This document shows, piece after piece, positions 5,682 through 7,049 of a stretch of DNA of 7,049 bases (position 1 is the stretch's first letter; each line of letters opens with the position of its first letter). Source of the DNA: Marinilabiliaceae bacterium (GTDB lineage: Bacteria; Bacteroidota; Bacteroidia; Bacteroidales; Marinilabiliaceae). A program made the position numbers and the translations under genes. Under the pieces are notes generated by a model that did not search any database, was not told where the DNA came from, and saw only the letters and a program-made list of their open reading frames with translations. The stretch is taken from NCBI GenBank assembly GCA_027010905.1, contig JALVBA010000253.1, positions 1-7,049 of the forward strand, written 5' to 3'.

Positions 5682-7049
5682 TTAAAACAATTCAACTTCA
5701 ACATTCTGAATGAAGGCAGTGTATGAATGGTCGTCGCCAACCTTTGCTTCAGACAGTAAAAACAGAACAGGAATCTCTTCACCAAATTTGGTCAGAATAG
5801 GAACTTCGCGTCTTTCACCTACAATCTTCTCCTTATCGGGAGAGGTAAACGCAGAAACGAACTCATCGCTCTTGGCAGTGTCTTTACTGAACAGAAGCGC
5901 AATCTGTTTATCAAGTACCTCCTGACGATCGTATCCGAATAGCTTCTCGGCTGCAACATTAAAGAACTCAACAACACCATCCTTATTTGTAGTAATTATT
6001 GCATCTAAAGCACCTTCAAGAGTCTTTTCATTTCTTATTTTAACAGCTTCAATCTCCTTAAACTGCTCTTTAACTTCGTTACGAGCCTGATCGAGCATAA
6101 TACCCAACTCGTCTTTACTATTCTTCAGAGCCTCCTCCATCTTTACCTGTTCGGTAATATCATAGTCGAGGCTTAGGATCTTAATAATTTCACCTTCATT
6201 ATCCTTCACCGGAGTGAGGGTTGTAAGAAGATAAATGGCGTCACCCATCTTTGTTCTGCGTCGCACTCTGCCTTTAAAATTCTTTCCGTTCCTGAGGTCG
6301 TCAAGGGTTTTGTTCATTTCAGGCAGGTCATCTTTAAAGAAGAATATCTTAATATTTTGATTCTCTATCTCTTCGATGTTATACTTGAATGCATCAAGGA
6401 AATTGTGATTCACAGATATTAGTGTACCGTCAATTTCAAATTCTGAGCTTATGGATGAGTGGTCAATTGCCTCCAGTATACCTTTCATCTCAAGTTCACG
6501 CCTATCGCTCTCCTCCTGTGTTGCCTGCATCTCTTCCAGATTCTGACGTAACTCCTCCTCCTGCTGCGACATCTTCTCAGCCTGCTCCTGTGTCTCCTGA
6601 AGCAGTTTGTTGGTTTGGATATTGGTTTGAACGGTTGAGATTGTAGAAGCAATACTTTCGGCGATTTTCTCTATAAATTTAATTTCAAACTCCTGAAATT
6701 TCAAGAATGATGCCAGCTCAATAACTCCAAGCACCTTATCATTGGCAATTAACGGAACGATTAGTGCCGCTGAGGCATTAGCCTCTCCCAGTCCACTGGT
6801 TATTTTCATGTAATCATTTGGTACATCAGTAAGGTAGATTGTCTGTTTCTCCAAGGCGCAGCGACCAACCAACCCCTCCTCTTTCTTAATAATTTTGTCG
6901 GCAAACTTTTTTCTGTTGTATGCAATAAAAGCTTTAAGCTCAAAATATGATTCTCCATCTTGAGGTGTATTCATCAGGAAAAAGCCTGCCTGATTAATTC
7001 CCAGATAGTTTACGATATATTGAATAATGTTAAATGATAACTCTTCAAC
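5682..7049 (-). CDS. GAF-coiled coil-PAS-PAS sensor protein without output domain (5' end outside window)
   Basis: This is a multi-domain sensory protein; 455 residues are visible and its start lies beyond the right edge. An ATG exists at 6974, but the frame stays open to 7049 and those 25 extra codons encode the first part of the GAF fold (VEELSFNIIQYIVNY...), so 6974 is not the real start. Visible residues: GAF about 1-140 (GLVG, an LTDVPNDY segment, SGLGEA, GVIELASF); a Glu/Gln-rich coiled coil about 145-188 (EELRQNLEEMQATQEE); PAS about 190-302, ending in the usual DYDITEQ; a helical linker about 303-340; PAS about 341-455 (GALDAIITTNKDG, FNVAAEKLFGY). The chain stops straight after the second PAS with TAA. 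There is no histidine kinase, GGDEF or phosphatase domain, so output must lie in the unseen N-terminus or in partner proteins. It is first in the visible operon, 3 bases ahead of cheR. Ligands cannot be read from the sequence. The domain calls are firm; the role is inferred. Confidence 0.9.
   Translation of the reverse strand, partial: VEELSFNIIQYIVNYLGINQAGFFLMNTPQDGESYFELKAFIAYNRKKFADKIIKKEEGLVGRCALEKQTIYLTDVPNDYMKITSGLGEANASAALIVPLIANDKVLGVIELASFLKFQEFEIKFIEKIAESIASTISTVQTNIQTNKLLQETQEQAEKMSQQEEELRQNLEEMQATQEESDRRELEMKGILEAIDHSSISSEFEIDGTLISVNHNFLDAFKYNIEEIENQNIKIFFFKDDLPEMNKTLDDLRNGKNFKGRVRRRTKMGDAIYLLTTLTPVKDNEGEIIKILSLDYDITEQVKMEEALKNSKDELGIMLDQARNEVKEQFKEIEAVKIRNEKTLEGALDAIITTNKDGVVEFFNVAAEKLFGYDRQEVLDKQIALLFSKDTAKSDEFVSAFTSPDKEKIVGERREVPILTKFGEEIPVLFLLSEAKVGDDHSYTAFIQNVEVELF

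Noticed and set aside
5710..6646. Two short plus-strand open frames antisense to the sensor gene
   Set aside because: Both fall within clear PAS and coiled-coil coding sequence on the minus strand and have no supporting features.
6972..6974. ATG as the true start of the first sensor gene
   Set aside because: The frame remains open to the window edge, and the 25 upstream codons form the first helix and strand of the GAF domain, so the gene starts outside the window.
1..7049. Histidine kinase, receiver, chemoreceptor hairpin, tRNA, CRISPR or insertion-sequence signals
   Set aside because: None was seen on reading both strands; the PAS/GAF proteins lack H-box and ATP-binding motifs, and no inverted or direct nucleotide repeats stand out.

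Overview
The window is one AT-rich, gene-dense stretch in which every supported gene lies on the minus strand, so transcription runs from high to low coordinates. Six genes are packed end to end, with gaps of 3 and 12 bases and overlaps of 4, 8 and 47 bases. There is no room for an internal promoter or terminator between genes, and both ends of the unit lie outside the window. The organism is most likely a member of the Bacteroidota. Reasons: the phosphatase domain opens with the INYAQRIQ...ILP motif typical of that phylum, the W-x-x-x-G-x-x-x-x-x-x-L-R segment before a GAF domain is common in its sensors, and no start codon has a good Shine-Dalgarno site. This is inferred from protein style, not from a database match.

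In transcription order: (1) 7049-5682, the 3' part of a soluble-looking sensor with GAF, Glu/Gln-rich coiled coil, PAS and PAS, and no enzymatic output; (2) 5678-4818, a complete CheR-type SAM-dependent glutamate methyltransferase; (3) 4864-3968, a second CheR-like protein whose SAM-pocket motifs are eroded; (4) 3975-3400, a stand-alone CheB methylesterase domain with its catalytic Ser, His and Asp but no receiver domain; (5) 3403-2636, a small two-helix membrane protein with a cytoplasmic GAF domain; (6) 2623-1, a membrane-anchored HAMP-like/GAF/coiled-coil/PAS/PAS/SpoIIE (PP2C-type) phosphatase, cut by the left edge only a few residues before its expected end.

Taken together this looks like a signalling module that borrows the adaptation enzymes of chemotaxis (CheR and CheB) but contains no recognisable chemoreceptor, CheA, CheW or CheY in the window. 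Its sensory parts are three related GAF domains and four PAS domains, and its only visible output is a Ser/Thr phosphatase. A reasonable but unproven model is that CheR/CheB reversibly modify glutamates in the helical linkers of the sensor and/or the phosphatase to set its signalling state, with the degenerate CheR as a regulator or scaffold. The layout also resembles a 'split' form of the large CheB-CheR-coiled coil-PAS fusion proteins known in many bacteria.

No RNA genes, insertion sequences, CRISPR arrays, notable nucleotide repeats or non-coding stretches longer than 12 bases were found.
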